From positions 1 to 9,603 of the forward strand of contig CALXKG010000263.1 of the NCBI GenBank assembly GCA_944388825.1: a stretch of DNA of 9,603 nt, given 5' to 3'. The DNA comes from an uncultured Clostridia bacterium. Its GTDB lineage: Bacteria; Bacillota; Clostridia; Oscillospirales; Ruminococcaceae. The notes beneath the pieces are model-generated. The model saw only the letters and a program-made list of their open reading frames with translations. It made no database searches and was not told where the DNA came from. The position numbers and the translations under genes were made by a program. Positions 1-6,569 of the stretch are shown here, in pieces; the stretch's first letter is position 1, and each line of letters starts with the position of its first letter.

Positions 1-2
1 AG

Positions 3-662
3 GCCGGGACCGCCGACGGCATCTACGGCAGCGCCACCGCCCGCGCGGTCACCGCTTTCCAGAAGGACGCATCCCTTTCCGCCGACGGCATCGCCGGCAG
101 CCGCACCCGGGCGGCGCTGGAAAACGCGCTCCGGGAACGGGAGGACGCGGATATCCCCGGCAGCCTCTACACCTTCCAGCAGTTTGCCCTTAAAAACTGG
201 ACCCCGCCCATCAAAGCCGCCTGCCTGCCGGTAACCGGCGGCCGCACCTTCGGCTACCGGCGTTCGGACGGGCGGCAGCACGCGGCGATCGACTACTACG
301 TCCAGGGCGGGGCCGGTACCCCAGTTTACGCGATGAGCGCCGGGCCGGTCACCGGCGTCAGCACCACCTTCTACGCCGGCACCGGCGCGGTCACCGTCCA
401 GAACAACGACGGCAGCGTCCTCCGCTACGGCGAGATCCGGCCCGCCGTCCAGGACGGCGCGAAGGTGCGCCGCGGGCAGGTGATCGGGTACCTGATGGCC
501 AATACCATAAACGGCGGGACGATGCTCCACCTGGAGCTGTACCGGGGCGACGCCTCCGGCCCCCTCACCCAGTCGGGCAATACATCCTACCGCTATGTCT
601 CCGGGCGGTTCAGCCGCCGGGCCGACCTGATGGACCCCACCTTCCTGCTGAAGCTCCAATAA
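3..662 (+). CDS. Peptidoglycan-binding / M23-fold protein, C-terminal part (5' end outside window)
   Basis: The reading frame is open from base 3, so 219 residues of a longer protein are visible. Residues about 1-42 are the end of a peptidoglycan-binding type 1 repeat, with the usual ADGIYGSATARAVTAFQ pattern and a second ADGIAG turn. A linker follows, then an M23 (LytM-like) fold at about 78-219. Two expected zinc ligands are present in HAAIDYY (His93, Asp97), and a third in MLHLE (His176). The other two active-site histidines appear to be missing: the family's Y-x-H position reads YGEI (142-145) and the first histidine of HxH is Met174. It may therefore bind cell wall rather than cut it, or belong to the M23 subgroup carrying the YGE and LHxE patterns. 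It probably acts outside the membrane, in wall or spore cortex turnover. A 13-bp hairpin follows the stop. The domain call is firm; the role is inferred. Confidence 0.85.
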   Translation, partial: AGTADGIYGSATARAVTAFQKDASLSADGIAGSRTRAALENALREREDADIPGSLYTFQQFALKNWTPPIKAACLPVTGGRTFGYRRSDGRQHAAIDYYVQGGAGTPVYAMSAGPVTGVSTTFYAGTGAVTVQNNDGSVLRYGEIRPAVQDGAKVRRGQVIGYLMANTINGGTMLHLELYRGDASGPLTQSGNTSYRYVSGRFSRRADLMDPTFLLKLQ

Positions 663-678
663 ACCTGCCGTCCGGCCT

Positions 679-708
679 CCCCCGGCGGGCATTGGTGCCC
701 GCCGGGGG
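679..708 (+). terminator. Perfect 13-bp hairpin after the M23 gene
   Basis: Bases 679-691 pair perfectly with 696-708 around a TTGG loop, starting 17 bases after the stop codon. The stem is almost all G and C. The sequence after it (CTTGCCATA) has only a weak T stretch, so it may be an inefficient terminator or mainly protect the mRNA 3' end. It lies between two convergent genes. Confidence 0.5.
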
Positions 709-745
709 CTTGCCATATCCGCGGCAGTCCGTTTCCCCATCCATG

Positions 746-779
746 AAAAATCCCCCGGCCGGGTTTCCCCAGCCGGGAG
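746..779 (-). terminator. Rho-independent terminator of trpB
   Basis: Read on the minus strand, a 12-bp stem (779-768 with 763-752) closes a GAAA tetraloop and is followed at once by ATTTTT. Two of the pairs (753/778 and 760/771) are G-U wobbles on the minus strand but A-C mismatches on the plus strand. The structure therefore fits minus-strand RNA and serves trpB, whose stop is 15 bases upstream. Confidence 0.85.
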
Positions 780-794
780 CCATCCGCGCGTCCG

Positions 795-2015
795 TTACCG
801 GATGCCGTATTTTTCAATGACAAAGTCCATATCCTTATCGCCGCGGCCGGAAAGGTTGATGAGGATCGAGCCGTGCTTCATCTCCCTGGCCATCTTCATC
901 GCGTAGGCGACGGCATGGGAGCTTTCGATCGCCGGGATGATCCCCTCCAGGCGGGAGAGCTTGTAGAAGGCGTCGATCGTCTCCTCGTCGTCGACCACGT
1001 CGTACTCGACCCGGCCGATATCCCGCAGGAAGGCGTGCTCCGGGCCGGAAGAGGGGTAGTCCAGCCCGCTCGCGACCGAGTAGACCGGGGCGGGTTCGCC
1101 GTTTTCATCCTTGAGCATGATGCTGTTGAAGCCGTGCATGATCCCTTCGGTGCCGTACTTGAGGCTGGCCGCGTGGTCGCCCAGCTTCGGGCCCCGCCCC
1201 AGCGGCTCGACGCCGATGATCCGCACCGGGTCGTTGAGGAACCCGGCAAACAGCCCCGCCGCGTTGGAACCGCCGCCGACGCAGGCGACGATCGCGTCCG
1301 GCAGGTGGCCGGTCATCCCCACAAACTGTTCCCGCGCCTCCTGGCCGACGACGCTCTGGAAATCGCGGACCATCATCGGGAAGGGATGGGGCCCCAGCAC
1401 CGAACCGATGCAGTAGATCGCGTCCTCGTACTCCCGGGAATAGGCGTCAAACGCGGCGTCGACCGCCTCTTTGAGGGTCTGAAGGCCATGGGTGACTTCA
1501 ATGACGTTCGCGCCCAGGATCTTCATCCGGGCGACGTTCGGGGCCTGCTTTTTGATGTCGACCGCGCCCATGTAGATGTCGCACTGAAGGCCGAAATAGG
1601 CGGCGGCGGTCGCAAGGGCCACCCCGTGCTGCCCGGCGCCGGTCTCGGCGATGACCTTTTTCTTGCCCATATATTTGGCGAGCAGCGCCTCGCCCATGCA
1701 GTGGTTCAGCTTATGGGCGCCGGTGTGGTTCAAGTCCTCCCGCTTGGCGTAGAGCTGCACCCGGCCGCCCAGCGCGCCCGAAAGCCGTTCCAGATGGGTG
1801 ACCGGGGTCGGGCGGCCCTGGAACTCTTCCCGGATGCGGCGGAGCTCGGCGATAAACCGGCGGGACTGGGCGATCGAGAAATAGGCCTCGGTGATCTCGG
1901 CCATCGCGGCCTTCAGCTTGTCGTCGACGTAAACGCCGCCGTACCGGCCGAAGTAGCCGTTCTCGTCGGGGTAGTGGTTGAAATAGGTATCGAAATTGAT
2001 GTCGTTGAAGATCAT
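795..2015 (-). CDS. trpB: Tryptophan synthase beta chain (TrpB), solitary
   Basis: This 406-residue protein is full length for TrpB, which joins indole and L-serine to make L-tryptophan using pyridoxal phosphate in the cytoplasm. The PLP lysine is Lys102 in HTGAHKLN, the catalytic glutamate is Glu124 in AETGAGQHG, the phosphate-binding loop is GGGSNA (247-252), and LSGRGDKD (388-395) ends the PLP site. SGLDYPSSGPEHA carries the aspartate (319) that helps close the active site. The ATG at 2015 is preceded by GGGAGGGAAGGA on the minus strand, a good ribosome binding site. No trpA or other trp gene lies beside it: its neighbours are a cell-wall gene and the spoVA operon. It has its own promoter and terminator, so it is a single-gene unit. 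It could use indole from a TrpA encoded elsewhere, or salvage free indole. Family assignment is very secure; the physiological role of the solitary copy is inferred. Confidence 0.96.
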   Translation of the reverse strand: MIFNDINFDTYFNHYPDENGYFGRYGGVYVDDKLKAAMAEITEAYFSIAQSRRFIAELRRIREEFQGRPTPVTHLERLSGALGGRVQLYAKREDLNHTGAHKLNHCMGEALLAKYMGKKKVIAETGAGQHGVALATAAAYFGLQCDIYMGAVDIKKQAPNVARMKILGANVIEVTHGLQTLKEAVDAAFDAYSREYEDAIYCIGSVLGPHPFPMMVRDFQSVVGQEAREQFVGMTGHLPDAIVACVGGGSNAAGLFAGFLNDPVRIIGVEPLGRGPKLGDHAASLKYGTEGIMHGFNSIMLKDENGEPAPVYSVASGLDYPSSGPEHAFLRDIGRVEYDVVDDEETIDAFYKLSRLEGIIPAIESSHAVAYAMKMAREMKHGSILINLSGRGDKDMDFVIEKYGIR

Positions 2016-2051
2016 ATTCCTTCCCTCCCAGGGTAAATTATAGATGGTACT

Positions 2052-2080
2052 ATTTTACCACAGGGAAGCGGGTTTGTCTA
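2052..2080 (-). promoter_or_regulatory. Promoter of trpB (SigA type, extended -10)
   Basis: On the minus strand TAGACA (2080-2075) is separated by exactly 17 bases from TAAAAT (2057-2052), which is preceded by TGG, an extended -10. The start of transcription would fall near 2045, giving a leader of about 30 bases. That is too short for a T-box or a trp leader peptide, and no TRAP-like or other attenuator structure is visible. Confidence 0.7.
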
Positions 2081-2125
2081 CATTTTCTGCGGAATTTTCA
2101 CAATCCCCGGCCCGGCGCCCGCCCT

Positions 2126-2154
2126 GCATAAAATCCTTCCCCCGGCGCAGAATA
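2126..2154 (+). promoter_or_regulatory. Forespore-type (SigG/SigF-like) promoter of spoVA
   Basis: GCATA (2126-2130), a 17-base spacer and CAGAATA (2148-2154) match the known forespore sigma pattern: -35 G-x-A-T-A/G and -10 C-A-T-x-x-T-A, with one mismatch in the -10. The position fits, with a predicted start near 2161, just ahead of the GGAAGGA ribosome binding site. SpoVA operons are known SigG targets, which supports the call. It lies back to back with the trpB promoter. Confidence 0.6.
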
Positions 2155-2186
2155 TAGAGAAAAACAACCGGAAGGATGGGTTCTCC

Positions 2187-2636
2187 ATGGAAAAACATAT
2201 GCCAAAACCGGACGAATACGCCCGGATGGTCAAGGCGGCGTCGGGGCGGTCAAAGGGCTGGAAAAATATCCCGCTGGCCTTCCTGGTGGGCGGGGCGGTC
2301 TGCGCGGCCGGCGAAGGGCTGCGGCAGCTCTATCTGTCGGCCGGCCTGTCCCCCGACTGGGCGGGCGCGATGGTGTCGGTCAGCCTGATCGCCGCAAGCG
2401 CCCTGCTGACCGGGCTGGGCGTCTACGACGATATCGCAAAGGCGGGCGGTGCCGGAGCGCTGGTGCCGATCACCGGGTTTGCCAACGCCGTCGTATCCCC
2501 GGCGCTGGAATTCAGGCCCGAGGGGATGGTGCTGGGGACCGGCAGCAGGCTGTTTGCCATCGCCGGGCCGGTCATCGCCTACGGGCTGGCGGCATCGTGG
2601 ATATACGGGTTTATTTTCTGGCTTCTGAACCGGTAA
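2187..2636 (+). CDS. spoVAC: Stage V sporulation protein AC (SpoVAC), DPA channel subunit
   Basis: The 149-residue protein matches the usual SpoVAC length (about 150). A charged N-terminus of about 28 residues is followed by hydrophobic segments at about 29-44, 60-80 and 120-147, and the family-typical stretch KNIPLAFLVGGAVCAAGEGLRQ. SpoVAC sits in the inner forespore membrane. In Bacillus it behaves as a mechanosensitive channel that helps move calcium-dipicolinate (DPA) into the developing spore and out at germination. The start at 2187 was chosen because GGAAGGA ends 10 bases upstream; a second in-frame ATG at 2199 lies too far from it. It is the first gene of a three-gene operon, with spoVAD starting 12 bases after its stop. 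The short SpoVAC-AD-AEb set without spoVAA, AB, AEa or AF is normal for clostridia. Confidence 0.95.
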   Translation: MEKHMPKPDEYARMVKAASGRSKGWKNIPLAFLVGGAVCAAGEGLRQLYLSAGLSPDWAGAMVSVSLIAASALLTGLGVYDDIAKAGGAGALVPITGFANAVVSPALEFRPEGMVLGTGSRLFAIAGPVIAYGLAASWIYGFIFWLLNR

Positions 2637-2648
2637 GGGGGAGAAGGA

Positions 2649-3686
2649 ATGGCCAAACTGCTGGGACGTTCAACCTATATTTTCGACCGGCCGCCGGTGA
2701 TCCGCTCGTTTGCGGCGGCGGGGGGCGGCAAGGAGGGGGAAGGGCCGCTTGGGGAGCGGTTCGACCTCTTAAGCCCGGATAACCTCTACGGGGCGGACAG
2801 CTGGGAACAGGCCGAGATGAAGATGCAGCGGCTGGCGCTCAAGACCGCGCTGAACAAGGGCGGCCTCAGGAAGGGGGACTTAAACATCCTCTTTGCCGGG
2901 GACCTCCTAAACCAGTGCACCGGCTCCAGCTACGGGCTGCGGCCGTTTATGGCGCCCTATCTGGGGGTGTACGGGGCCTGTTCGACGATGGCGGAGACGC
3001 TGCTGCTCGCTTCGGTATTTGTCGACGGCGGGCTGGCAAAGGCGGCGGGGGCGTCCACCTCTTCCCACTTCTGCTCGGCCGAACGGCAGTACCGCTATCC
3101 GCTGGAGTACGGCTCCCTCCGCCCGCCGACCGCCCAATGGACCGCGACGGCGGCCGGGGCGGTCATCCTCACGGCGGAGGGGGACTGCCCCCGGATCGAG
3201 GTGCGGCACGCCTGCGCCGGTATCATCGAGGACCCGGGCGTAAAGGACGCCAACAACATGGGCGCGGCCATGGCCCCGGCGGCAGCCTGCCTGCTGCGGC
3301 GGTACTTCCGGGAGTCGGCGACCGCGCCGCAGGACTACAGCCGCATCTTCACCGGCGACCTGGGGACGGTGGGGAGCGCGCTTTTATACCAGCTGCTCGC
3401 CCGCGACCGGCTGGACATCTCGGGGATGCACGACGACTGCGGGCTGCTCCTCTTCGACCGGGCGCGGCAGGACGTCCACGCCGGCGGTTCGGGGGCGGGC
3501 TGCTCGGCGGCGGTGCTCTGCTGCCATATCCTGCCGGAAATGCTGGCCGGGCGGTATGAAGACGTGCTGTTCATCGCGACCGGTGCGCTTTTGTCCCCGA
3601 CGATGGTGCAGCAGGGGGAGTCGATCCCCGGCATCGCCCATCTGGTCCATTTCCATTTGGCCCGGTCGGGAAAGGAGGGGGCGTAA
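2649..3686 (+). CDS. spoVAD: Stage V sporulation protein AD (SpoVAD), DPA-binding subunit
   Basis: This 345-residue protein is close to B. subtilis SpoVAD (338). It has a thiolase-like fold. Recognisable blocks are KEGEGPLGERFD (28-39), FAGDLLNQ (82-89), GACSTMAETL (109-118, with Cys111 at the position of the thiolase cysteine), TSSHFCSAERQYRYP, AMAPAAA (207-213), FTGDLGTVGS, HDDCGLL, HAGGSGAGCSA and ATGALLSPTMVQQ (310-322). SpoVAD is known to bind dipicolinic acid directly and sits on the outer face of the inner forespore membrane beside the SpoVAC/AEb channel. No thiolase chemistry should be inferred from the fold. An AAGGGGGAG ribosome binding site overlaps the end of spoVAC. The stop codon overlaps the spoVAE start by one base (TAATG), so the two are translationally coupled. 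Very confident. Confidence 0.97.
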   Translation: MAKLLGRSTYIFDRPPVIRSFAAAGGGKEGEGPLGERFDLLSPDNLYGADSWEQAEMKMQRLALKTALNKGGLRKGDLNILFAGDLLNQCTGSSYGLRPFMAPYLGVYGACSTMAETLLLASVFVDGGLAKAAGASTSSHFCSAERQYRYPLEYGSLRPPTAQWTATAAGAVILTAEGDCPRIEVRHACAGIIEDPGVKDANNMGAAMAPAAACLLRRYFRESATAPQDYSRIFTGDLGTVGSALLYQLLARDRLDISGMHDDCGLLLFDRARQDVHAGGSGAGCSAAVLCCHILPEMLAGRYEDVLFIATGALLSPTMVQQGESIPGIAHLVHFHLARSGKEGA

Positions 3687-4051
3687 TGGCGTTTTTCCAG
3701 GCGCTGATCAAAGCCTTTCTGGTGGGCGGGGCGCTCTGCGCCGTCGGGCAGGCGCTGATCGACTATACAAAGCTGACCCCGGCGCGGATCCTGGTCTCCT
3801 ACGTCGTCGCCGGGGTGGCGCTGGGCGGGAGCGGCGTCTACCAGCCGCTTCTGGACTTTGCCGGGGCGGGGGCCAGCGTGCCGCTGACCGGGTTCGGGGC
3901 GCTGCTGGCCAGGGGAGTGCGGCAGGCGGTCGCGGAACACGGCCTGACCGGCGTCTTCTCGGGCGGGCTGACGGCGGCGGCGGCCGGGGTCACGGCGGCT
4001 GTCGTATTCGGGCTGATCGCCGCGGTGGTGTTCAAGCCAAAGTCAAAATAA
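3686..4051 (+). CDS. spoVAE: Stage V sporulation protein AE (SpoVAEb type)
   Basis: The 121-residue product is mostly hydrophobic, with membrane segments at about 5-22, 34-50 and 93-117, and the family-like stretches KAFLVGGALCAVGQALID and GASVPLTGFGALLARGVRQAV. Its length fits the SpoVAEb form (about 116) rather than SpoVAEa. It is the third subunit of the calcium-dipicolinate channel in the inner forespore membrane. AAAGGAGG lies 7 bases before the ATG, inside the end of spoVAD, and the start overlaps the spoVAD stop by one base. It resembles SpoVAC in sequence character (both have FLVGGA-C-AG and VP-TGF motifs), as known for these related subunits. A terminator follows immediately, so the operon ends here. 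Confidence 0.95.
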   Translation: MAFFQALIKAFLVGGALCAVGQALIDYTKLTPARILVSYVVAGVALGGSGVYQPLLDFAGAGASVPLTGFGALLARGVRQAVAEHGLTGVFSGGLTAAAAGVTAAVVFGLIAAVVFKPKSK

Positions 4052-4052
4052 A

Positions 4053-4088
4053 AAAGGCGCCGCCGCCGGAAGACGGACGGGCGCCTTT
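4053..4088. terminator. Bidirectional terminator between spoVAE and the HD-domain gene
   Basis: AAAGGCGCC (4053-4061) pairs perfectly with GGCGCCTTT (4080-4088), with a short inner CCG/CGG helix. A run of A precedes the stem and TTT ends it, so it can work in both directions. It starts right after the spoVAE stop and lies 18 bases beyond the stop of the convergent HD gene. In the plus direction the T tract is short (TTTCC). In the minus direction the U run is stronger. Confidence 0.8.
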
Positions 4089-4106
4089 CCCCTGCCGCCG
4101 GCAGGG

Positions 4107-4676
4107 TCAGTACCGTTCATATTCGCTTTCGCAGCTGCGCATCGCCAGGATCGTCTTTTCCATCAGCTCTTCCAGGCTCCACCCCAGCTTTTCCGCCCCC
4201 TGCGCGATCACCTCGCGGGAACAGCCGGCGGCGAACTTCGGGGTCTTGAACTTTTTCATCACCGACTTCACCTCAAGGTCCTGCACGCTTTTGGAAGGCC
4301 GCATCAGCGCCGCCGCGCCGATCAGCCCGGTCAGCTCGTCGGCGGCGAACAGCACCTTTTCCATCTGATGCTCCGGCAGGTACCCCGGCAGCCGACCGAT
4401 GTGGCTCGCGACCCCGTGGATGAGCTTCGGGTCATAGTCCAGCCCGGCCAGCAGCTGGACCGCTTTGACACAGTGCTCTTCCGGCCAGCGCTCAAAGTCG
4501 ACGTCGTGCAGGATCCCGACGATCTCCCAGAAGTCCTTCTCTTCCCCATAGCCCAGCTCTACGGCATACCACCGCATTACCCCCCCGACGGTGGCCGCGT
4601 GGCGGCGGTGGAAGGGCTCTTCGTTATACTGGCAGAGCAGCGCCCAGGCTTCCTCTTTGGTTGGCATTTTCGGCAT
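4107..4676 (-). CDS. HD-domain (phosphohydrolase-fold) protein
   Basis: The 189-residue cytoplasmic protein carries an HD domain at about 20-120. Metal-site residues are His26 (HRRHAATV), the His57-Asp58 pair in GILHDVDFE, a histidine in VASHIG (92), and Asp113 in AADELTGLI. A conserved-looking C-terminal block (AALMRPSKSVQDLEVKSV, then KKFKTPKFAAG) is typical of a widespread clostridial family often annotated as HDIG-domain or hydrolase. HD proteins hydrolyse phosphate esters of nucleotides or other small molecules; the substrate here cannot be read from sequence. The ATG at 4676 is preceded by AAAGGA 10 bases upstream. It is transcribed alone from a perfect consensus promoter, suggesting strong constitutive expression. 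It is convergent with spoVA and divergent from the sulfatase gene. Family is secure, function unknown. Confidence 0.9.
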   Translation of the reverse strand: MPKMPTKEEAWALLCQYNEEPFHRRHAATVGGVMRWYAVELGYGEEKDFWEIVGILHDVDFERWPEEHCVKAVQLLAGLDYDPKLIHGVASHIGRLPGYLPEHQMEKVLFAADELTGLIGAAALMRPSKSVQDLEVKSVMKKFKTPKFAAGCSREVIAQGAEKLGWSLEELMEKTILAMRSCESEYERY

Positions 4677-4720
4677 GGCTGAAACATCCTTTCTATAGCA
4701 GACGGTTTTGCGATAGGTTT

Positions 4721-4749
4721 ATTATACGTCCATCCATCCCTTCTGTCAA
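4721..4749 (-). promoter_or_regulatory. Perfect SigA consensus promoter of the HD-domain gene
   Basis: On the minus strand TTGACA (4749-4744), a 17-base spacer (4743-4727) and TATAAT (4726-4721) match the housekeeping consensus at all twelve positions. Transcription should start near 4714, giving a leader of about 38 bases. No operator-like repeat is seen downstream, so strong constitutive expression is expected. Confidence 0.9.
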
Positions 4750-4791
4750 TCATCCCGGGCTGCTTTTCCATAGTTTTTGGGAGAAGTTCTA

Positions 4792-4820
4792 TTGCCATTT
4801 TGTATAAATCGTGCTATACT
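4792..4820 (+). promoter_or_regulatory. SigA promoter of the sulfatase gene, extended -10
   Basis: TTGCCA (4792-4797), a 17-base spacer and TATACT (4815-4820) preceded by TGC form a good extended -10 promoter. The start would lie near 4827. It is divergent from the HD-gene promoter, with 42 bases between the two -35 boxes. Its -10 (TGCTATACTG) is the same as that of the 6S RNA promoter further on. Confidence 0.8.
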
Positions 4821-4821
4821 G

Positions 4822-4832
4822 GACGTAACGTC
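4822..4832 (+). promoter_or_regulatory. Small inverted repeat at the sulfatase transcription start
   Basis: GACGT-A-ACGTC is a perfect 5-bp inverted repeat with a one-base centre, lying exactly at the predicted transcription start and ending four bases before the cre-like site. It could be half of a compound operator. It is short enough to be chance. Confidence 0.35.
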
Positions 4833-4836
4833 AAAA

Positions 4837-4850
4837 TGTAAGCGCTTTTA
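4837..4850 (+). promoter_or_regulatory. cre-like (CcpA / LacI-family) operator
   Basis: TGTAAGCGCTTTTA matches the catabolite-responsive element pattern TGWAANCGNTNNCA except at one position (T for C near the end), with the invariant central CG and near-perfect dyad symmetry (TAAGCGCTTT). It sits at about +11 to +24 relative to the predicted start, a place where CcpA or another LacI-family repressor blocks elongation. Carbon-source control of the sulfatase is the natural reading. A local LacI-type regulator with a similar operator is an alternative, though none is encoded in the window. Confidence 0.65.
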
Positions 4851-4870
4851 TCCCAGAAAGGAGCATCCCC

Positions 4871-6493
4871 ATGGCCCGACAGCCCGATATCATCATCTTC
4901 AACCCCGACCAGATGCGGGCGGACGCCCTCGCCCACCTGGGCAACCCCGCCGCCATCACCCCCGTCCTCGACCGGTTCCAGCGGGAAGACGCGGTTTCCT
5001 TCCGCAACGCCTTCTGCCAGAACCCGGTCTGCGTCCCCAGCCGGTGCAGCTTTGCGACCGGCCTTTACCCCCATGTCCACGGCCACCGGACGATGGCCCA
5101 CCTGCTCCACCCGGAGGAAAGCTCCATCTTCAGCGAGCTGAAGGACGCGGGGTATGACGTATGGATGAACGCGCGCAACGATCTGGTCGCCGGGGAGTAC
5201 AAGGGGCTCTGCGAACGGCACGCCACCACCATCTTCTACGGCGGAGACTGCCCGCCCGCCCCCGGCACAGTCCGGGAAAACCCCCGGGGCAACCGGGGGG
5301 ACAAGGACTTTTACTCCTTCTACCGCGGGGAACTGAAAACCGACGAAAACGGCCTCAATTACTCTTCCGACGATGAGGCGGTCGACGCCGCCGCCCGGCA
5401 CATCCTGGAGGCGGGCGATTCGGAGCGTCCGCTGTGCATCTTCCTCGGACTGATGTTCCCCCACCCGCCCTACCAGGTGGAAGAGCCCTATTTTTCGGCG
5501 ATCGACCGGGCAAAGCTCCGCCGCCGGGCAAAAGCCCTGCCGGACGGCCGGCGGGCGATGATCGAAGAGATGATCCGCCGGAACATGACCGGCCTTGAAC
5601 AGTATACGGAAGAAGACTGGGACGAGCTGCGGGCGGTCTACCTGGGGATGTGCATGAAGGTGGACGCCCAGTTCGGCCGGATACTGGACGCGCTGAAAAA
5701 GTCCGGCCGGTACGATCACGCGGCGGTCTTCTTTTTCTCCGACCACGGGGACTATACCGGCGACTACGGCCTGCCGGAAAAGAACCAGAACGTCTTCCCC
5801 CACTGCCTGGTCAACGTCCCGCTGCTGGTCAAGCCCCCGAAGGGCGTCCCCTGCGACCCCGGCATCTCGGACAGCCTGGTCGAACTCGTCGACTTTTACG
5901 CGACGGCGATGGATTTTGCAGGCGTCGCCCCCGACCACACCCACTTTGGCCGGAGCCTCCGCCCGGTGCTGGCCGACCGATCGGCCAGGCTGCGGGACTA
6001 TGTCTTTTCGGAGGGCGGCCGCAACGCCGGGGAAAGCCACTGCGACGAATACCACAACGCCCATAAAAAGGGCGAGAACGTAAACTTCGAATACTGGCCC
6101 CGGCAGAAGGCGATGTCGGACGACCGCGCCCACTGCAAAGGGACGATGGTCTTCGACGGGCGGTACAAGCTGGTCTACCGCGCCCACGGGCAGATGGAAT
6201 TTTTCGACCTGGAAGCCGACCCGCTGGAAGAAAAGAACGTCTATACGGACGGGAAATACGCGGCGAAGATCCTGGAGCTGCAGGGGGCGCTGCTCGCCTG
6301 GTACCAGGACACCTGCGACGCCGTCCCGCTTAAGGCCGATTCCCGCTGGAGCCCGGAAATGTGCTGGCACCGGGTCAGGCATTCCGTCCCGGCCGGGAAG
6401 GAAGCGGAGATGCGGGCGCTGATCGAGGGCGGCGCCGATATCGCGGAAGTAATGGCCGCCGCCGCAAAGTTCCGCGCTTCCGGCGGAAAATAA
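4871..6493 (+). CDS. Cytoplasmic formylglycine-dependent sulfatase (alkaline phosphatase superfamily)
   Basis: The 540-residue enzyme has the sulfatase signature C-V-P-S-R-x4-TG (54-64). Cys54 must be converted to formylglycine for sulfate-ester hydrolysis. The N-terminal metal motif reads FNPDQMRAD (10-18) where many sulfatases have DDQ, a variant I recall from other gut-bacterial sulfatases. The second metal site is FFSDHGDYTGDYGL (288-301, Asp291/His292), and Lys304 in PEKN may contact the sulfate. The C-terminal subdomain has the usual MVFDGRYKLVYR and FDLEADPLEEKN blocks. No signal peptide is present, so it acts in the cytoplasm on small imported sulfated sugars. The cysteine-type site implies a radical-SAM maturase (anSME) elsewhere. 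AAAGGAG lies 7 bases before the ATG. A promoter with a cre-like operator sits upstream, pointing to carbon catabolite control. The family is certain; the substrate is unknown, with mucin or host glycosaminoglycan sugars as candidates. Confidence 0.95.
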   Translation: MARQPDIIIFNPDQMRADALAHLGNPAAITPVLDRFQREDAVSFRNAFCQNPVCVPSRCSFATGLYPHVHGHRTMAHLLHPEESSIFSELKDAGYDVWMNARNDLVAGEYKGLCERHATTIFYGGDCPPAPGTVRENPRGNRGDKDFYSFYRGELKTDENGLNYSSDDEAVDAAARHILEAGDSERPLCIFLGLMFPHPPYQVEEPYFSAIDRAKLRRRAKALPDGRRAMIEEMIRRNMTGLEQYTEEDWDELRAVYLGMCMKVDAQFGRILDALKKSGRYDHAAVFFFSDHGDYTGDYGLPEKNQNVFPHCLVNVPLLVKPPKGVPCDPGISDSLVELVDFYATAMDFAGVAPDHTHFGRSLRPVLADRSARLRDYVFSEGGRNAGESHCDEYHNAHKKGENVNFEYWPRQKAMSDDRAHCKGTMVFDGRYKLVYRAHGQMEFFDLEADPLEEKNVYTDGKYAAKILELQGALLAWYQDTCDAVPLKADSRWSPEMCWHRVRHSVPAGKEAEMRALIEGGADIAEVMAAAAKFRASGGK

Positions 6494-6569
6494 CCAATAC
6501 CCACGCCGTCATTTTTTCCGTGCCTCCGGCATACCCTATCCTGTCTTCCAAACCGGCAAAAAAAGGGGC
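6494..6569. other. Spacer between the sulfatase gene and the 6S RNA promoter
   Basis: This is the gene-free part before the 6S promoter. It holds T- and A-rich runs but no strong hairpin. The best candidate for a sulfatase terminator is a 5-bp stem (CGGCG at 6481-6485 with CGCCG at 6504-6508) followed by ATTTTTT, which is weak. Read-through from the sulfatase gene into the 6S region is possible. Confidence 0.4.

Noticed and set aside
873..2036. Open frame of 387 codons antisense to trpB
   Set aside because: The translation has no recognisable domain and is rich in Arg, Gly and Val as expected for a shadow. trpB on the other strand is unmistakable.
2037..2042. A perfect TATAAT on the minus strand nearer to trpB
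   Set aside because: No -35-like hexamer lies 16-18 bases upstream. The TAGACA-17-TAAAAT pair with an extended -10 is a better promoter.
4814..6382. Long open frame of 522 codons antisense to the sulfatase
   Set aside because: It is a shadow frame of GC-rich coding DNA, has no ribosome binding site and covers a certain enzyme gene.
6481..6517. Terminator after the sulfatase gene
   Set aside because: The stem is only 5 bp with an 18-base loop, so I note it as weak and do not list it as a terminator.
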